46,744 nucleotides of DNA from Curvivirga aplysinae (GCF_009711445.1 NZ_SMMC01000202.1:1-46744), one strand, 5' to 3'; numbered from the stretch's first letter, positions 1 through 9,964 are shown. Notes: generated by a model from the sequence alone, not told the origin. A program made the numbers and translations.

Positions 1-1488
1 GCATCATCTCCTAAAGGCGGTGGGAATCCGAAGCTCGGTGCGAAAATCCGAAGGCTTCGCCGAGATCATGGGAGGACACAGGCACAGCTGGCAGAACAGC
101 TTGGCGTGTCAGCTAGCTATTTGAACCTGATTGAACATAACCATCGTAAGGTGACGGTGGATATGTTGTTGCGTCTTTCTGAAATCTTTGATTTGGAGAT
201 GAAGGATCTAGCTGAGGGAGATGAAAGCCAGCTGCTGGCAGATGTTATGGCTGTGCTAGGGGATGACTTGTTTGAAGAGCTAGATCTAACAAATACCGAT
301 GTAAGAGACTTTGTGTCTACTTCCCCACAAGTGGCTAGGGCAATGTTGCTTATACATGACGCCCTACGATCCACTGTAGATGATGCACGAGACTTGGCGT
401 TTCGATTGGCAGAAGATGACGACGAAGATGGTGTGATTGGTATTTCTAGCGGGCAGGCTGCTCCTGCAGATTTGGTTTCTGACTTTATGCAGGAAAGTAA
501 CAACTTCTATCCAGATTTGGAGGATGAGGCTGACCGCTTACGACGTGAAATAGGAATTTTGGGGGCTATTACTTTTGATACTTTAATTAACTATATGAAA
601 ACTGCTTTGGATGTCAGTGTTGTACTTTCGGATCAGCATGTGGAATTTCAGCGTAGATATGATCCTGCCACGAAACAATTGATTTTATCCCCACGTGTTG
701 ACGTGCATAGCCGCAAGTTTCAAATTGCTCATCAAATAGCGCTGCTGTCTGCGGGGCCCGTTATTGATATGTTGTTGATGGAGGGTCGCGTTAAAGAAGG
801 TGAAGCGCGAAATCTAGGTCGGGTGGCCTTGGCGAATTATTTAGCGGCCGCCCTGTTAATGCCATATGATGAGTTTTTGAATGCGGCGCGGCAATTTCGA
901 TATGATATAGAATTGCTACAACATCGATATAACGTAAGTTTTGAACAAGTTTGGCAACGTTTAACCAGTCTTAATAATCCCGATAACAAAGGAATTCCTT
1001 TGCATTTTTTACGGGTAGATATTGCAGGGAATATTTCGAAACGCTTCACTTTATCTGGTTTGCCAATCCCAAGGCATGGAGGTGCGTGCTCTCGTTGGAA
1101 CGTTTATTCTGCTTTCATGAGTCCTGATATGGTTCAGGCACAAGTGAGCTATTTACCGGACGGTGCAGGTTTCTTTTGCATAGCACGCAGTATTCGCAAA
1201 GGTGCGATTGGATATGGTGCTCAGCAAAGTGTGTTTTCTATCGGTTTGGGCTGCAGTTTGATCCATGCTCATGAAATGATTTATGCGGATGGCCTCGATC
1301 TTGTGAATAGGGACGCCGGTGGGCAGATAGGTGTGCAATGTAAAATTTGTGATCGTATGGATTGCGGTCAGCGTGCATTTCCACCAATTCATCAACGCTT
1401 CCGTGTGGATGAAAATGCGAGAGGAATGTCACCTTATGCATATGCTGGGTGGCCTCATACGCATAACGATCCTGGTGGCACGCGTTAA
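1..1488 (+). CDS. XRE-family regulator of short-chain acyl metabolism (ScfR/RamB/PccR type), 5' truncated by window edge
   Basis: The reading frame is open from base 1, so the gene begins before the window; the GTG at 106 is only an internal Val codon. Visible N-terminal residues include LGAKIRRLRRDHGRTQAQLA followed by a second helix ending in ASYLNLIE, a complete Cro/C1-type helix-turn-helix. The middle has the IrrE/DUF955-like region (QIAHQIALLSAG, then ALANYLAAALLMPYDEFL). The C-terminus carries a conserved CKICDRMDCGQRAFPP cysteine cluster typical of the DUF2083 short-chain fatty acyl regulators. Known members of this family (RamB, PrpC-type, PccR) sense acyl-CoA status and control glyoxylate or propionyl-CoA genes. 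About 495 codons are visible against a usual 460-480, so almost nothing is missing. The target genes here are unknown. Confidence 0.88.
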   Translation, partial: ASSPKGGGNPKLGAKIRRLRRDHGRTQAQLAEQLGVSASYLNLIEHNHRKVTVDMLLRLSEIFDLEMKDLAEGDESQLLADVMAVLGDDLFEELDLTNTDVRDFVSTSPQVARAMLLIHDALRSTVDDARDLAFRLAEDDDEDGVIGISSGQAAPADLVSDFMQESNNFYPDLEDEADRLRREIGILGAITFDTLINYMKTALDVSVVLSDQHVEFQRRYDPATKQLILSPRVDVHSRKFQIAHQIALLSAGPVIDMLLMEGRVKEGEARNLGRVALANYLAAALLMPYDEFLNAARQFRYDIELLQHRYNVSFEQVWQRLTSLNNPDNKGIPLHFLRVDIAGNISKRFTLSGLPIPRHGGACSRWNVYSAFMSPDMVQAQVSYLPDGAGFFCIARSIRKGAIGYGAQQSVFSIGLGCSLIHAHEMIYADGLDLVNRDAGGQIGVQCKICDRMDCGQRAFPPIHQRFRVDENARGMSPYAYAGWPHTHNDPGGTR

Positions 1489-1595
1489 GCTTTCTATTAG
1501 TTTTTTATAAAATACGTAAAAATATCGTGGATTCCTCTGGAACCTTCAGGTAGCATTAACTTGTAACTCATTGTTTCTTCTAGTGCTTATTTATC

Positions 1596-2105
1596 ATGCG
1601 ATCAATTCTAAAAATATTGGCTTTTTTATATGGCTTTTTATTTCCATTTTTGGGATATGCCAGCGATCTACCCACTCCTGAAGGGGAAGTTATACTCACC
1701 ATAGATGGAAATGTTGGTGTGCGTAATTTGGGTAATACAGCAATCTTTGACCTTGAGATGCTGCAAGCACTGGAAGTTAAAACCTATGAAACTCATACGC
1801 CATGGAGCGATCATATGTATCGTTTCAAAGGTCCAACTTTGGAATCTATTTTAAAAACAGTGCGATTTGAGGAAGGTCAGACATTAACCCTTTATGCATT
1901 AGATGGATACCAAACGGATTTAAATTGGAAAGATGCGACTGAGTTCAAGCCGATTTTGGCTTATAGCCGTAATAATGTACCTATGAGTCGCCGTGATAGA
2001 GGGCCGTTATGGCTTATATTTCCTTATGATGCTCATGAAGAACTGAAAGATGCCAGATATGATAATTTCTGGGTCTGGCAGGTGTATCGGATTGAGGTGA
2101 AGTAA
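1596..2105 (+). CDS. Periplasmic molybdopterin-binding-domain-like protein (SUOX fold), cofactor Cys absent
   Basis: A 169-residue protein with a signal peptide (MRSILKILAFLYGFLFPFLG, cleavage near YAS-D). The remainder matches the oxidoreductase molybdopterin-binding domain in short form: a beta start (GEVILTIDG), the helix FDLEMLQAL, a 'TPW...F.GP.L..IL' region, 'LYALDGYQ' and 'GPLWLIFPYD', then a terminal W-V-W-Q-VYRIEV. No cysteine occurs anywhere in the protein, whereas true sulfite-oxidase-type enzymes bind molybdenum through a Cys. It is therefore probably not a redox enzyme. Its stop codon overlaps the start of the downstream hybrid kinase by one base, so the two are translationally coupled and it is a good candidate for a periplasmic sensing partner. 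The fold assignment is by motif pattern; the role is inferred. Confidence 0.8.
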   Translation: MRSILKILAFLYGFLFPFLGYASDLPTPEGEVILTIDGNVGVRNLGNTAIFDLEMLQALEVKTYETHTPWSDHMYRFKGPTLESILKTVRFEEGQTLTLYALDGYQTDLNWKDATEFKPILAYSRNNVPMSRRDRGPLWLIFPYDAHEELKDARYDNFWVWQVYRIEVK

Positions 2106-4993
2106 TGGGGGGAATGGCACGGGCCGGAACTTATCTGATTGCTTTAGCATTACTCGTGGCGACAGGTTTGTTTTTTGTGACAAGCGTAAAGCTTGTGAAA
2201 ACCTTAGTGATCATTAATGAGTCAAAACCCGAAAACGCCTTATGGATGGGAGGGCGCTTAGCTATAGCTCTGCGTGATTTTGAAAAAGCTGCATTGCAAT
2301 ATGAGCTAAACCCAACTGAAGAGAATCTTCAGAAGCTATCTGTGAAGCTAGATTTATACTGGAGTGCAACTTCTGTTTTTCACAGTACTGCGGGTCGTAT
2401 CTTTAGGAAAACATATGAATCCCAACAAAATGTCTTTATCGAAATAAACCAAGGTCTAGATTATCTGGATTTCTTATTGGGACGAATGAAGGACATGCCG
2501 GATGAGAGTCTTGCAGAGATAAAGCAGGTTATAGAGAGGTCTTTACCTCAGGTAGATCAAATCCGTAGATATATTTTACAAGTCGAAGCATCAGAAGTGA
2601 ATAGGTTGCGCCAACTGCAAGAGGAACGCGTATATATCCTATTTTGGCAATTTGTTTGTTGGGTATGTCTATTGCTTGTGCTTGCTGCGATTTTATATCG
2701 AAAGTATCAGTTGCATGCTATTCAAGCAAAGATTTTAGGGGAAACAAGAGATCGTTTTATTGCCTTGTCAACAGATATGCCTTTTGGACTTTCTATGACA
2801 ACACCGGACGGTCAGGATGTTATAAGAACAAAAGGCTACCGTGATCTGGGTGGGGTAGGTGAGGTGCGTAAAGAGGATTCTCTTTTATCTGATGCCCAGT
2901 TCAATCTATATGATTATCCCAATGGTCATGTTGCAATTGGGCATGATGTCCGGCTTGAAGATGGATCTCTGATGCATTTTCGCATCGATATGAGCGATTT
3001 GAATAAAAAGGTTGAAGAAATTCAGCTGGCCCTGATGAATCATGAAAGCGCGACAGAAGCAAAATCTGATTTTATGGCAACTATGAGCCATGAAATGCGC
3101 ACGCCATTGAATGGTGTTTTAGGATTGTTAGGGTTGCTTTTGGATGGAGAGTTAGAAGCAGAACAGCGAGGTTATGTGTTGACCGCGCGAGAATCTGCAG
3201 AAGTATTGCTGCATCTTATCGAAGATATTCTCGACTATTCGAAAATTGAAGCTGGGAAATTGGAGATCGAATCTACCGATTTTTCTGTTTCTGAATTGGT
3301 TGGGGGTGTTTGCGACATGCTAGCACCAAAAGCTTATGAAAAAGGAATCGAAATAGGTTGGGATATTGATCCTGCAGTTCCAGCCAATTTACGTGGCGAC
3401 CCTGGACGTTTAAGACAGATTCTTCTGAATCTTGCTGGTAATGCCGTGAAATTCACGGAACGTGGTGGCGTGGCAGTGGAAATGGCTTTGGCTTCAGATC
3501 AGGGGGGAGACATTTTTCTTTCTGGGCAAATTAGTGACACCGGTATTGGTATTCCATATGAATCTCAAGATTCAATGTTTGGGGAATTTAATCAGTTAGA
3601 TGCTTCTTTCTCTCGTCGTTTCGGTGGGAGTGGTCTTGGTCTTGCTATTACACGTCGGTTGGTGGAAGCGATGGGTGGGTCTATCCGTGTCTCCAGTGAA
3701 CCAGATCATGGTAGTGTTTTCAGTTTTTCTGTGAAGATGAAGAAAACACAAGAAATGAACTTGCCGATACAGCGATCCCAAGTTGCTGATAAGTTAAAGT
3801 TGTTATTGTGGTCGGTCGAAGGTTTATATGCTGACTTGTTGTTAAGGTCTTTGCGCAATATGGGGCATGAAGTTGTTATGGCCCAGACCGATAATGAGCT
3901 ATTAGCACTAGTCTCAAAGTCTCAAGTAGATGTGGTTTTACTAGATTGTAAAATTGGAGATGATACCGGGAAGAATTTTGCACGTAAACTGTATGATGTT
4001 AACAAAGATATTGAGTTAATTGTTTTACATGCCACAAAGAATGCTGAGCTTGACCAAGAATTACTTGCAGGTGGATTTGTTAAAAGTTTTATTCAGAAAC
4101 CGATAAACCCTCTTCAACTTTCTCAGTTGTTAACTGGTGATGGGGCTTTGGCGAGTCAACCAGTTATGACTGAAAAAGACATCGATGAGGGGTTGATTGG
4201 CGATGGTTATCGTCTGTTACTTGTTGAAGATAGTCCAACCAACCGTATGGTTGCTTCGGTGCTCCTACGTCGCGCAGGATATAAAGTGGATTGGGTGATT
4301 GATGGGGTAGAGGCTGTCGAGGCAGTACAAAAATTATCATATGATCTGGTTTTGATGGATATTTCCATGCCTAATATGGACGGGGAAGAAGCAACGAAGA
4401 TTATTCGAAATTTAGGTGGGGCACATACTAAATTACCGATTATCGCATTAACGGCGCATGCAATGCCAGGAGACCAGGAACGTTTCCTTGCTGCGGGGAT
4501 GAATGGATATTTAACCAAACCATTGGAGGCGAAGAAAATGCTGGAAATGATTCAGTTTTATTTGCCACGAAAAATAACCGCGACGCTTGGTGAAAATTTG
4601 TATTTGCAGACCAAAGCGATAGCGGAGAAGGATAGGAATAGGATGATGGAAAGCTTGCCATTAATTGATATGACTGTAATTGAGCAGATGACAGAAGATG
4701 CCGGCGAAGAGGCTATTCCAATGTTGATTGAAGTATTTAAAAGTGAAGTCCCCATGCGTGTTGAAGGTATTAAATCCAACTTAGCATCCCGTAATTTTAT
4801 TGAATTGGCAAGGGATGCTCATACTTTGAAAAGTAGTAGTGGTAGCTTTGGTGCGATGCGTCTTAATAGATTAGCTCTGGAAATCGAAACGGCTGCAAAG
4901 GCCAGCAATTCAGAAGCTGTCCAAAATCTTGTAATTAATCTTGATAGTATTTCGGAAAAAACTTTGTCTTCATATGATAGCGTTTTAAGATAA
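2105..4993 (+). CDS. Hybrid sensor histidine kinase with two receiver domains and C-terminal HPt
   Basis: A 962-residue membrane phosphorelay protein. N-terminal TM near residues 8-32, a periplasmic helical region, a second TM near 178-198, then a degenerate PAS-like stretch. HisKA contains SHEMRTPLNG with phospho-acceptor His329, and the HATPase follows (N-box LNLAGNAVKF, DTGIGIP, GGSGLGLAI). Receiver 1 has Asp614 (LLDCKIGD). Receiver 2 is more canonical (LVEDSPTNR, Asp752 in LMDISMPNMDG, then a TAHAM stretch). The C-terminal HPt has His906 in AHTLKSSSGSFGA. All phosphorelay residues needed for an ArcB/BarA-type H-D-H chain are present. It begins on the A of the upstream TAA, so it is co-translated with the SUOX-fold protein. 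The signal and the output regulator are not evident, and no response regulator gene lies next to it. Confidence 0.95.
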   Translation: MGGMARAGTYLIALALLVATGLFFVTSVKLVKTLVIINESKPENALWMGGRLAIALRDFEKAALQYELNPTEENLQKLSVKLDLYWSATSVFHSTAGRIFRKTYESQQNVFIEINQGLDYLDFLLGRMKDMPDESLAEIKQVIERSLPQVDQIRRYILQVEASEVNRLRQLQEERVYILFWQFVCWVCLLLVLAAILYRKYQLHAIQAKILGETRDRFIALSTDMPFGLSMTTPDGQDVIRTKGYRDLGGVGEVRKEDSLLSDAQFNLYDYPNGHVAIGHDVRLEDGSLMHFRIDMSDLNKKVEEIQLALMNHESATEAKSDFMATMSHEMRTPLNGVLGLLGLLLDGELEAEQRGYVLTARESAEVLLHLIEDILDYSKIEAGKLEIESTDFSVSELVGGVCDMLAPKAYEKGIEIGWDIDPAVPANLRGDPGRLRQILLNLAGNAVKFTERGGVAVEMALASDQGGDIFLSGQISDTGIGIPYESQDSMFGEFNQLDASFSRRFGGSGLGLAITRRLVEAMGGSIRVSSEPDHGSVFSFSVKMKKTQEMNLPIQRSQVADKLKLLLWSVEGLYADLLLRSLRNMGHEVVMAQTDNELLALVSKSQVDVVLLDCKIGDDTGKNFARKLYDVNKDIELIVLHATKNAELDQELLAGGFVKSFIQKPINPLQLSQLLTGDGALASQPVMTEKDIDEGLIGDGYRLLLVEDSPTNRMVASVLLRRAGYKVDWVIDGVEAVEAVQKLSYDLVLMDISMPNMDGEEATKIIRNLGGAHTKLPIIALTAHAMPGDQERFLAAGMNGYLTKPLEAKKMLEMIQFYLPRKITATLGENLYLQTKAIAEKDRNRMMESLPLIDMTVIEQMTEDAGEEAIPMLIEVFKSEVPMRVEGIKSNLASRNFIELARDAHTLKSSSGSFGAMRLNRLALEIETAAKASNSEAVQNLVINLDSISEKTLSSYDSVLR

Positions 4994-4996
4994 TAT

Positions 4997-5024
4997 AAAG
5001 GGCGGGTATATTCCCGCCCTTTTT
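4997..5024 (+). terminator. Rho-independent terminator, convergent
   Basis: A ten-base-pair stem (AAAGGGCGGG / CCCGCCCTTT) with a six-base loop and a following T run lies four bases after the kinase stop. It sits between convergent genes and could also serve the peroxiredoxin transcript on the other strand. Confidence 0.9.
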
Positions 5025-5045
5025 AGAAATGAATGTAAGTGTTGC

Positions 5046-5525
5046 TTATAGACGTGAAAGAACAGATTCAGCAGATGAGACATCAAAGGCACCACCTTCT
5101 TCAACGGCTAAATCTTTTAAGACACCATCTTCGATGATCATTGCGAAACGCTGACCACGAACGCCCATACCAGCCGCAACAAGATCTAATTCTAGCCCCA
5201 CTGCTTTGGACCATTCAGCAGAACCATCGGCAAGCATCATCACTTTATCACCAACTTCTTGAGCTTTACCCCATGCGTCCATAACAAAGGCATCATTTAC
5301 TGCAACACAACCAATTGTATCAACGCCTTTTGCTTTTAAGGCGTCAAAATTTGCGACGAAACCTGGAAGATGTTTTGCAGAACATGTCGGTGTGAACGCA
5401 CCAGGAAGGGAGAATAAAACAACCTTCTTACCCGCAAATAAATCTTGTGCGCTTAGCGCTTCTGGACCATTGGAGCCCATTACCTTAAAACCAACTTCAG
5501 GAAGTTTATCACCAACATTGATCAT
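5046..5525 (-). CDS. Peroxiredoxin, Prx5/type II family
   Basis: A 159-residue thiol peroxidase that reduces H2O2 or organic hydroperoxides using glutathione or thioredoxin-type donors in the cytosol. It shows GDKLPEVGFKV, then the peroxidatic site PGAFTPTCSAKHLPGF with Cys48, plus Cys73. Length matches the family. An upstream in-frame ATG at 5540 would add five residues, but AAAGG lies eight bases before the ATG at 5525, so the shorter start is chosen. It lies 55 bases downstream of the dsbD gene on the same strand, so both envelope thiol chemistry and peroxide defence could share a transcript. Confidence 0.93.
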   Translation of the reverse strand: MINVGDKLPEVGFKVMGSNGPEALSAQDLFAGKKVVLFSLPGAFTPTCSAKHLPGFVANFDALKAKGVDTIGCVAVNDAFVMDAWGKAQEVGDKVMMLADGSAEWSKAVGLELDLVAAGMGVRGQRFAMIIEDGVLKDLAVEEGGAFDVSSAESVLSRL

Positions 5526-5580
5526 GATCTTGCCTTTCATAGACGTTAAAAATTGAAGTTATCATATAGGAAAGATTGAG

Positions 5581-7722
5581 TTAATTGGAAGAGCTTGTTT
5601 CACTTTCTTCAATTTTTTCAAGCATACTCTCCACAGTCAAAAGTTCGGGCAAAATGACACCTTTAGGCTTATCCGGGCTGTAAATAATGTTAAAGGGGAT
5701 GCCATAGCGGCCATATGTTTGCAGATAGCTTAGAATATCATCGTTTGGTAAAGTCCAGTCTGCTTGCATTGGAACTACATTTTCATTGGATAGCCATTTA
5801 GTGATTTCTGCATCTGTCAAAGTTGAGCGCTTGTTATACTGGCAGGTAATACACCAATCAGCAGTTACATCGACAAAAACGGTTTTGCCTTGATTGACAA
5901 GGTTATCAATATCCGATCGATTAAATGCAATCCAATCAATATCACTTTCTACGTGGGTGACTGCGGTTGCTGGTTTTGTTGGTAAGATATATGGGCTCGA
6001 AAGACCTATTAAAACAGGCACTATTGCGGCAAATGTATACTGTCTATATCGGTGTTGTTGCTCTTTTTTACGAAGATATAACGCCGCAAGCATAAGACAG
6101 GATAAAACAAATCCAAGCCAAGCGGATATTGTGCCGACGCTTGTTTCTAATACGGTGACGAGCCATATGGCAGTTATGACTAAGGCGGCAGCCAAAACCA
6201 GTTTCACCCATCCCATCCATTTTCCGGGTTTAGGTAGCTTTTTCGCTAAATTAGGTGCAAGCATGAATAGCAGATAAGGTGCGGCAAGGCCGACACCTAA
6301 GGTGGCAAAAATTACAAATATCTCTGTACTACCTTGTGACAGAGCAAAGCCTACAGCAGTTCCTAAAAAAGGCGCAGAACATGGGGTTGCTAACAATGTT
6401 GCAAAAACACCAGTTAGGAAATGTCCTTTTATGCTACTGCCTTGAGATGCATTTGAGGCAGAAGTTGCGAGCTGGCTCGGCAGTTGAATTTCAAAAAAGC
6501 CTAATAAATTTGCAGTGAATGCCATAACCACAAAAAGCATAAAGATAAGGAAAATAGGGTGTTGGAATTGAATGCCCCACCCGATTGCGACACCACCTGC
6601 TTTTAACCCAGCTAAAACCGCGGCAAGTACTAAAAAGGCAACTAAAATACCCATTGTTGTCGCCAAGAAACTTATACGGATTTTTGTTGGACTACTATCG
6701 CCATGATTGATGATCGAAAGCACCTTTAAAGAAAGAACAGGTAGAACACATGGCATTAGGTTTAAAATAAGCCCGCCTAATAACGCGATTAAGACAATTT
6801 CTAAAGATAAGCCTGATTGCGTATCTGGTTTATAGTTTTCGACCCAACTTGCGTCATTTGAGACTAAAATACTTGTTTCAATAGATTGGCCGATTGCAGA
6901 AATTGTTAGAATAACGGGCTCTGTTTGGCGGGCTTCTTCTTCAAAGCCACCTCCAAGTGAGGTAACTAAGGCAGATTTCTTATCCTCGGAAAAAGAAAAA
7001 ATTGGTGGGTCAAAAAAGCTTCCTATGGGACCTTCAATAAACAAGTCTAGATTTTCAAGTTCTTCATTACCTTCAACCAGAATGGATAGTTTATTTTCGC
7101 CGTTAATTTCTTCCAAAGCAGTTTGTGTGACTTTCAATCCAACAGGATTATTTTGTCCATATTCTACTAATACCGGAACTTCTGAGAGGTATTGATTAAT
7201 TGTGAAAGCATGGTCTGTTGGATCAGCTTTGCCCATTGGTATGGTTAAGTCCAATGAGGCTGAATAAGGGATACAGATTTCTTCACATGTTAGATAGTTA
7301 ATGTCACCTTTTAAACGTAATTCTTGTCCTATTGTCTGAGGTGTAACATTAAAAGGTAAAATTACGTGGTCTTTGTAGCCAAGACTTTCTAAGCCTAGAA
7401 TGGAAAAGCGTGTAGGCAACGGCCAAAGAATCTCCGTGTCTTTCAAATTTTCAGCTGCCATCCAGTCAGGTTGCGGCGGGTAACCAGCATCTCCCGGGTT
7501 GCGCCAGTAAATTTTCCAATTTTTCTTGATTTCAAACTCAAGCCCAAGTGGAATTGTTTCAAGGTCACCGACGGCTTCAACGGCACTGATCAAGCGCACA
7601 GATACATGATCGTTGCGATCCCATTTGCTTTCTAGTGCATATACTGGGTTTGAATTGAAAAATGCAATTAGACCAAGAAGTATTACAAAAAACAAATAAG
7701 ACAAGTTTCTAAATTTGTGCAT
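5581..7722 (-). CDS. dsbD: Protein-disulfide reductase DsbD, ScsB-like
   Basis: A 713-residue inner-membrane protein that transfers electrons from cytoplasmic thioredoxin to periplasmic thiols. The chosen ATG gives a proper signal peptide (MHKFRNLSYLFFVILLGLIA ... PVYA); the frame extends upstream to 7833, but that extension has no signal-like character, and AGG lies before the chosen ATG. The N-terminal part is the ScsB-type domain (KNWKIYWRNPGDAGYPPQPD, CEEICIPY). The central part has about eight TM segments with the two transmembrane redox cysteines in LMPCVLPVLSLKV and ATPCSAPFLG. The C-terminal thioredoxin domain carries ADWCITCQYNK (Cys624, Cys627). All redox centres are intact. Confidence 0.93.
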   Translation of the reverse strand: MHKFRNLSYLFFVILLGLIAFFNSNPVYALESKWDRNDHVSVRLISAVEAVGDLETIPLGLEFEIKKNWKIYWRNPGDAGYPPQPDWMAAENLKDTEILWPLPTRFSILGLESLGYKDHVILPFNVTPQTIGQELRLKGDINYLTCEEICIPYSASLDLTIPMGKADPTDHAFTINQYLSEVPVLVEYGQNNPVGLKVTQTALEEINGENKLSILVEGNEELENLDLFIEGPIGSFFDPPIFSFSEDKKSALVTSLGGGFEEEARQTEPVILTISAIGQSIETSILVSNDASWVENYKPDTQSGLSLEIVLIALLGGLILNLMPCVLPVLSLKVLSIINHGDSSPTKIRISFLATTMGILVAFLVLAAVLAGLKAGGVAIGWGIQFQHPIFLIFMLFVVMAFTANLLGFFEIQLPSQLATSASNASQGSSIKGHFLTGVFATLLATPCSAPFLGTAVGFALSQGSTEIFVIFATLGVGLAAPYLLFMLAPNLAKKLPKPGKWMGWVKLVLAAALVITAIWLVTVLETSVGTISAWLGFVLSCLMLAALYLRKKEQQHRYRQYTFAAIVPVLIGLSSPYILPTKPATAVTHVESDIDWIAFNRSDIDNLVNQGKTVFVDVTADWCITCQYNKRSTLTDAEITKWLSNENVVPMQADWTLPNDDILSYLQTYGRYGIPFNIIYSPDKPKGVILPELLTVESMLEKIEESETSSSN

Positions 7723-7940
7723 GAAGTGACCTAAGCGAAATTGAGGCATAAGCAAGTAACAGATAACGGTTGATGTAGCGATATTACTGATTTTTTCAAT
7801 GAAAGCATGGTTTATTTCTTCTCCATTGATCAAAAAAAAGTGTGTGAAAGCTAGCGAAGCTTGTTTGGCTAAGCTACAATCCTATGCAATACTAGATTAA
7901 GGCTATACAATTTATAGTTTTTACATGAATGGATTGATTT

Positions 7941-8519
7941 ATGGTTCAAGTTCTAAGCGCGCATTCAGGTTATTTGGCCGGGCATCTTTTGGTTGCGATG
8001 CCAGGAATGACTGATCCACGTTTTGAGCGCAGTGTCATTTATATGTGCGTGCATAATGAAGATGGTGCCATGGGGCTTATTTTAAATCAGTTAATCGACA
8101 CGATTACCTTTAATGAACTGCTGGAACAGCTAGATATTCCTGCAAGTGACCCCTCAAATGAAATAAAGGTGCATTTTGGTGGTCCGGTTGAAGCAGGGCG
8201 TGGTTTTGTACTACATTCTTGTGATTACAAAAAAGATGGTACTGTCGTCATGGAAGATGGCGTTGGGCTAACTGCAACTGTCGATGTGCTAAGGGATATT
8301 TCCCGTGGAGAAGGACCGTTGAATAAGGTGCTTGCACTTGGTTATGCTGGATGGGGACCCGGGCAGTTGGACGCGGAAATTCAGGAGAATGCATGGCTTC
8401 ATTGTTCGGCGAGTGGTGATATTTTGTTTGATCCGGACCTTTATACGAAATGGGATCGGGCAATGACCATGATTGGTATCGATCCAAGTTTATTATCTGG
8501 TGAAGCTGGTCACGCCTAG
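7941..8519 (+). CDS. yqgE: YqgE/AlgH family protein (UPF0301)
   Basis: A 192-residue cytosolic protein of the UPF0301 family. Recognised by LAGHLLVAMPGMTDPRFERS near the N-terminus, VIYMCVHNEDGAMGLILNQ, the central FGGPVEAGRGFVLHS, and the C-terminal ALGYAGWGPGQLDAEI with a following NAWL. Length is typical. AlgH was linked to alginate regulation in Pseudomonas, but the molecular function of the family is not established. It is divergent from dsbD with about 220 bases between the two chosen starts. Confidence 0.95.
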   Translation: MVQVLSAHSGYLAGHLLVAMPGMTDPRFERSVIYMCVHNEDGAMGLILNQLIDTITFNELLEQLDIPASDPSNEIKVHFGGPVEAGRGFVLHSCDYKKDGTVVMEDGVGLTATVDVLRDISRGEGPLNKVLALGYAGWGPGQLDAEIQENAWLHCSASGDILFDPDLYTKWDRAMTMIGIDPSLLSGEAGHA

Positions 8520-8662
8520 GAGTAACCAGATTTATTCTTTCCCCGACATAGTCTTTTCTTAGATATGCCAGCTTAATTCTTTGTAAATTAATGCGAGGCG
8601 GATCAATATTGTTGTTAAGCAAAAGTAATAGAAGAACGGGTTGATCATTTGAGGGGGCTGGA

Positions 8663-9964
8663 ATGCTAAAAGACTATTTCACTTATAAAGAGGGAGGGGA
8701 TCAGGCCTTCACTGTTGAGGCGCCAAAAATCAAGTTTGGTGCAGGTTCCTTGGCGGAAGCCGGGGGGGATGCTGTTTCTTTAGGATTGAAACGCGTTGTT
8801 GTTTTTTCCGATCCACGCGTTGCGGTGATGGATTGTACTTCACGCTTATTAGCGTCCCTGCATGATGCAGGTGTTGAAGCTGTATTATATGATGCCTGTG
8901 AAGTAGAGCCCACAGATGCCTCTTTCATAGCAGCGGGTGAATTTATGAAAACAGGTGATTTTGACGGGGTGTTTTCTATTGGGGGCGGTTCAGTGATGGA
9001 TACGGCAAAGGCTGCGAATCTACTCTCGACTTATCCGAATGATTTAATGGCATATGTGAATGCACCAATCGGTGAGGCAAAGCCAGTACCTGGACCTTTG
9101 AAACCGCATGTTGCATGCCCAACCACATTTGGAACGGCGAGTGAATGTACAGGGATTGCAATTTGTGACTTTCCATCACTTGGAGCAAAAAGTGGAATAT
9201 CCCATCCTCGTTTACGCCCTGTTTTAGGGATTATTGATCCCTTGAATTTGAGCAGCTTGCCGAAGAATGTCCTTGCGGCAAATGGATTTGACGTGTTTTC
9301 ACATGCAGTGGAATCAGTGACTGCACGTCCATATACGCATCGTCCGGCACCTGACGCCCCGGATAAACGACCATTAAGCCAAGGTGCAAATCCCTATAGT
9401 GACTTGTCATGTTTAGAGGCTATTCGCTTAATTGGGCAAAATTTAGTGGACGCAGTGAACAGTCCAACTGATGAGGGGTATGAAGCCATGGCGATGGCAG
9501 GTATGTTGGCGGGAATTGGTTTTGGGAATGCTGGGTGCCATTTACCGCATGGCATGTCTTATGCTGTTGCTGGCTTGTCACATGATTATGTTGCGGATGG
9601 TTGGCCGGGAAATCATCCAATGGTGCCGCATGGTATTTCTGTGATTGTAAATGCTCCTGCTGTTTTTCGTTTTACAGGAAAAGCTTGTCCAGAACGCCAT
9701 TTAAAAGCTGCTAAAGCAATGGGGGCAGATATTGAAGATGTTGCATTGGAAGATGCGGGTAATGTATTAGCGGACCGCGTTATTGAAATGATGCAACAGA
9801 CAGGTATGCCAAATGGTGTTTCTGCAGTGGGGTATAGTGACAATGATATTGATGCTTTAACCGAACGTGCTTTTATGCAAAAACGTTTATCTGATAATGC
9901 GCCGTTACCTGTTTCTAAAGAGGATATGCGTGCACTTTTTGTTGATGCAATCAAATATTGGTAA
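8663..9964 (+). CDS. Iron-containing alcohol dehydrogenase, hydroxyacid-oxoacid transhydrogenase (ADHFE1) type
   Basis: A 433-residue group III (Fe-dependent) dehydrogenase. The NAD-binding loop GGGSVMDTAKAANL is near residue 110. Metal ligands lie in NGFDVFSHAVES (Asp and His) and in HLPHGMSYAVAGLSHDYV. The long insert after TARPYTHRPAPDAPDKRPLS and the overall match to the mitochondrial ADHFE1 family suggest a transhydrogenase that oxidises 4-hydroxybutyrate or a similar hydroxyacid while reducing 2-oxoglutarate; a plain alcohol dehydrogenase is the alternative. GAGGGGG precedes the start. It is 18 bases upstream of a DUF1491 gene and probably co-transcribed with it. Confidence 0.88.
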   Translation: MLKDYFTYKEGGDQAFTVEAPKIKFGAGSLAEAGGDAVSLGLKRVVVFSDPRVAVMDCTSRLLASLHDAGVEAVLYDACEVEPTDASFIAAGEFMKTGDFDGVFSIGGGSVMDTAKAANLLSTYPNDLMAYVNAPIGEAKPVPGPLKPHVACPTTFGTASECTGIAICDFPSLGAKSGISHPRLRPVLGIIDPLNLSSLPKNVLAANGFDVFSHAVESVTARPYTHRPAPDAPDKRPLSQGANPYSDLSCLEAIRLIGQNLVDAVNSPTDEGYEAMAMAGMLAGIGFGNAGCHLPHGMSYAVAGLSHDYVADGWPGNHPMVPHGISVIVNAPAVFRFTGKACPERHLKAAKAMGADIEDVALEDAGNVLADRVIEMMQQTGMPNGVSAVGYSDNDIDALTERAFMQKRLSDNAPLPVSKEDMRALFVDAIKYW

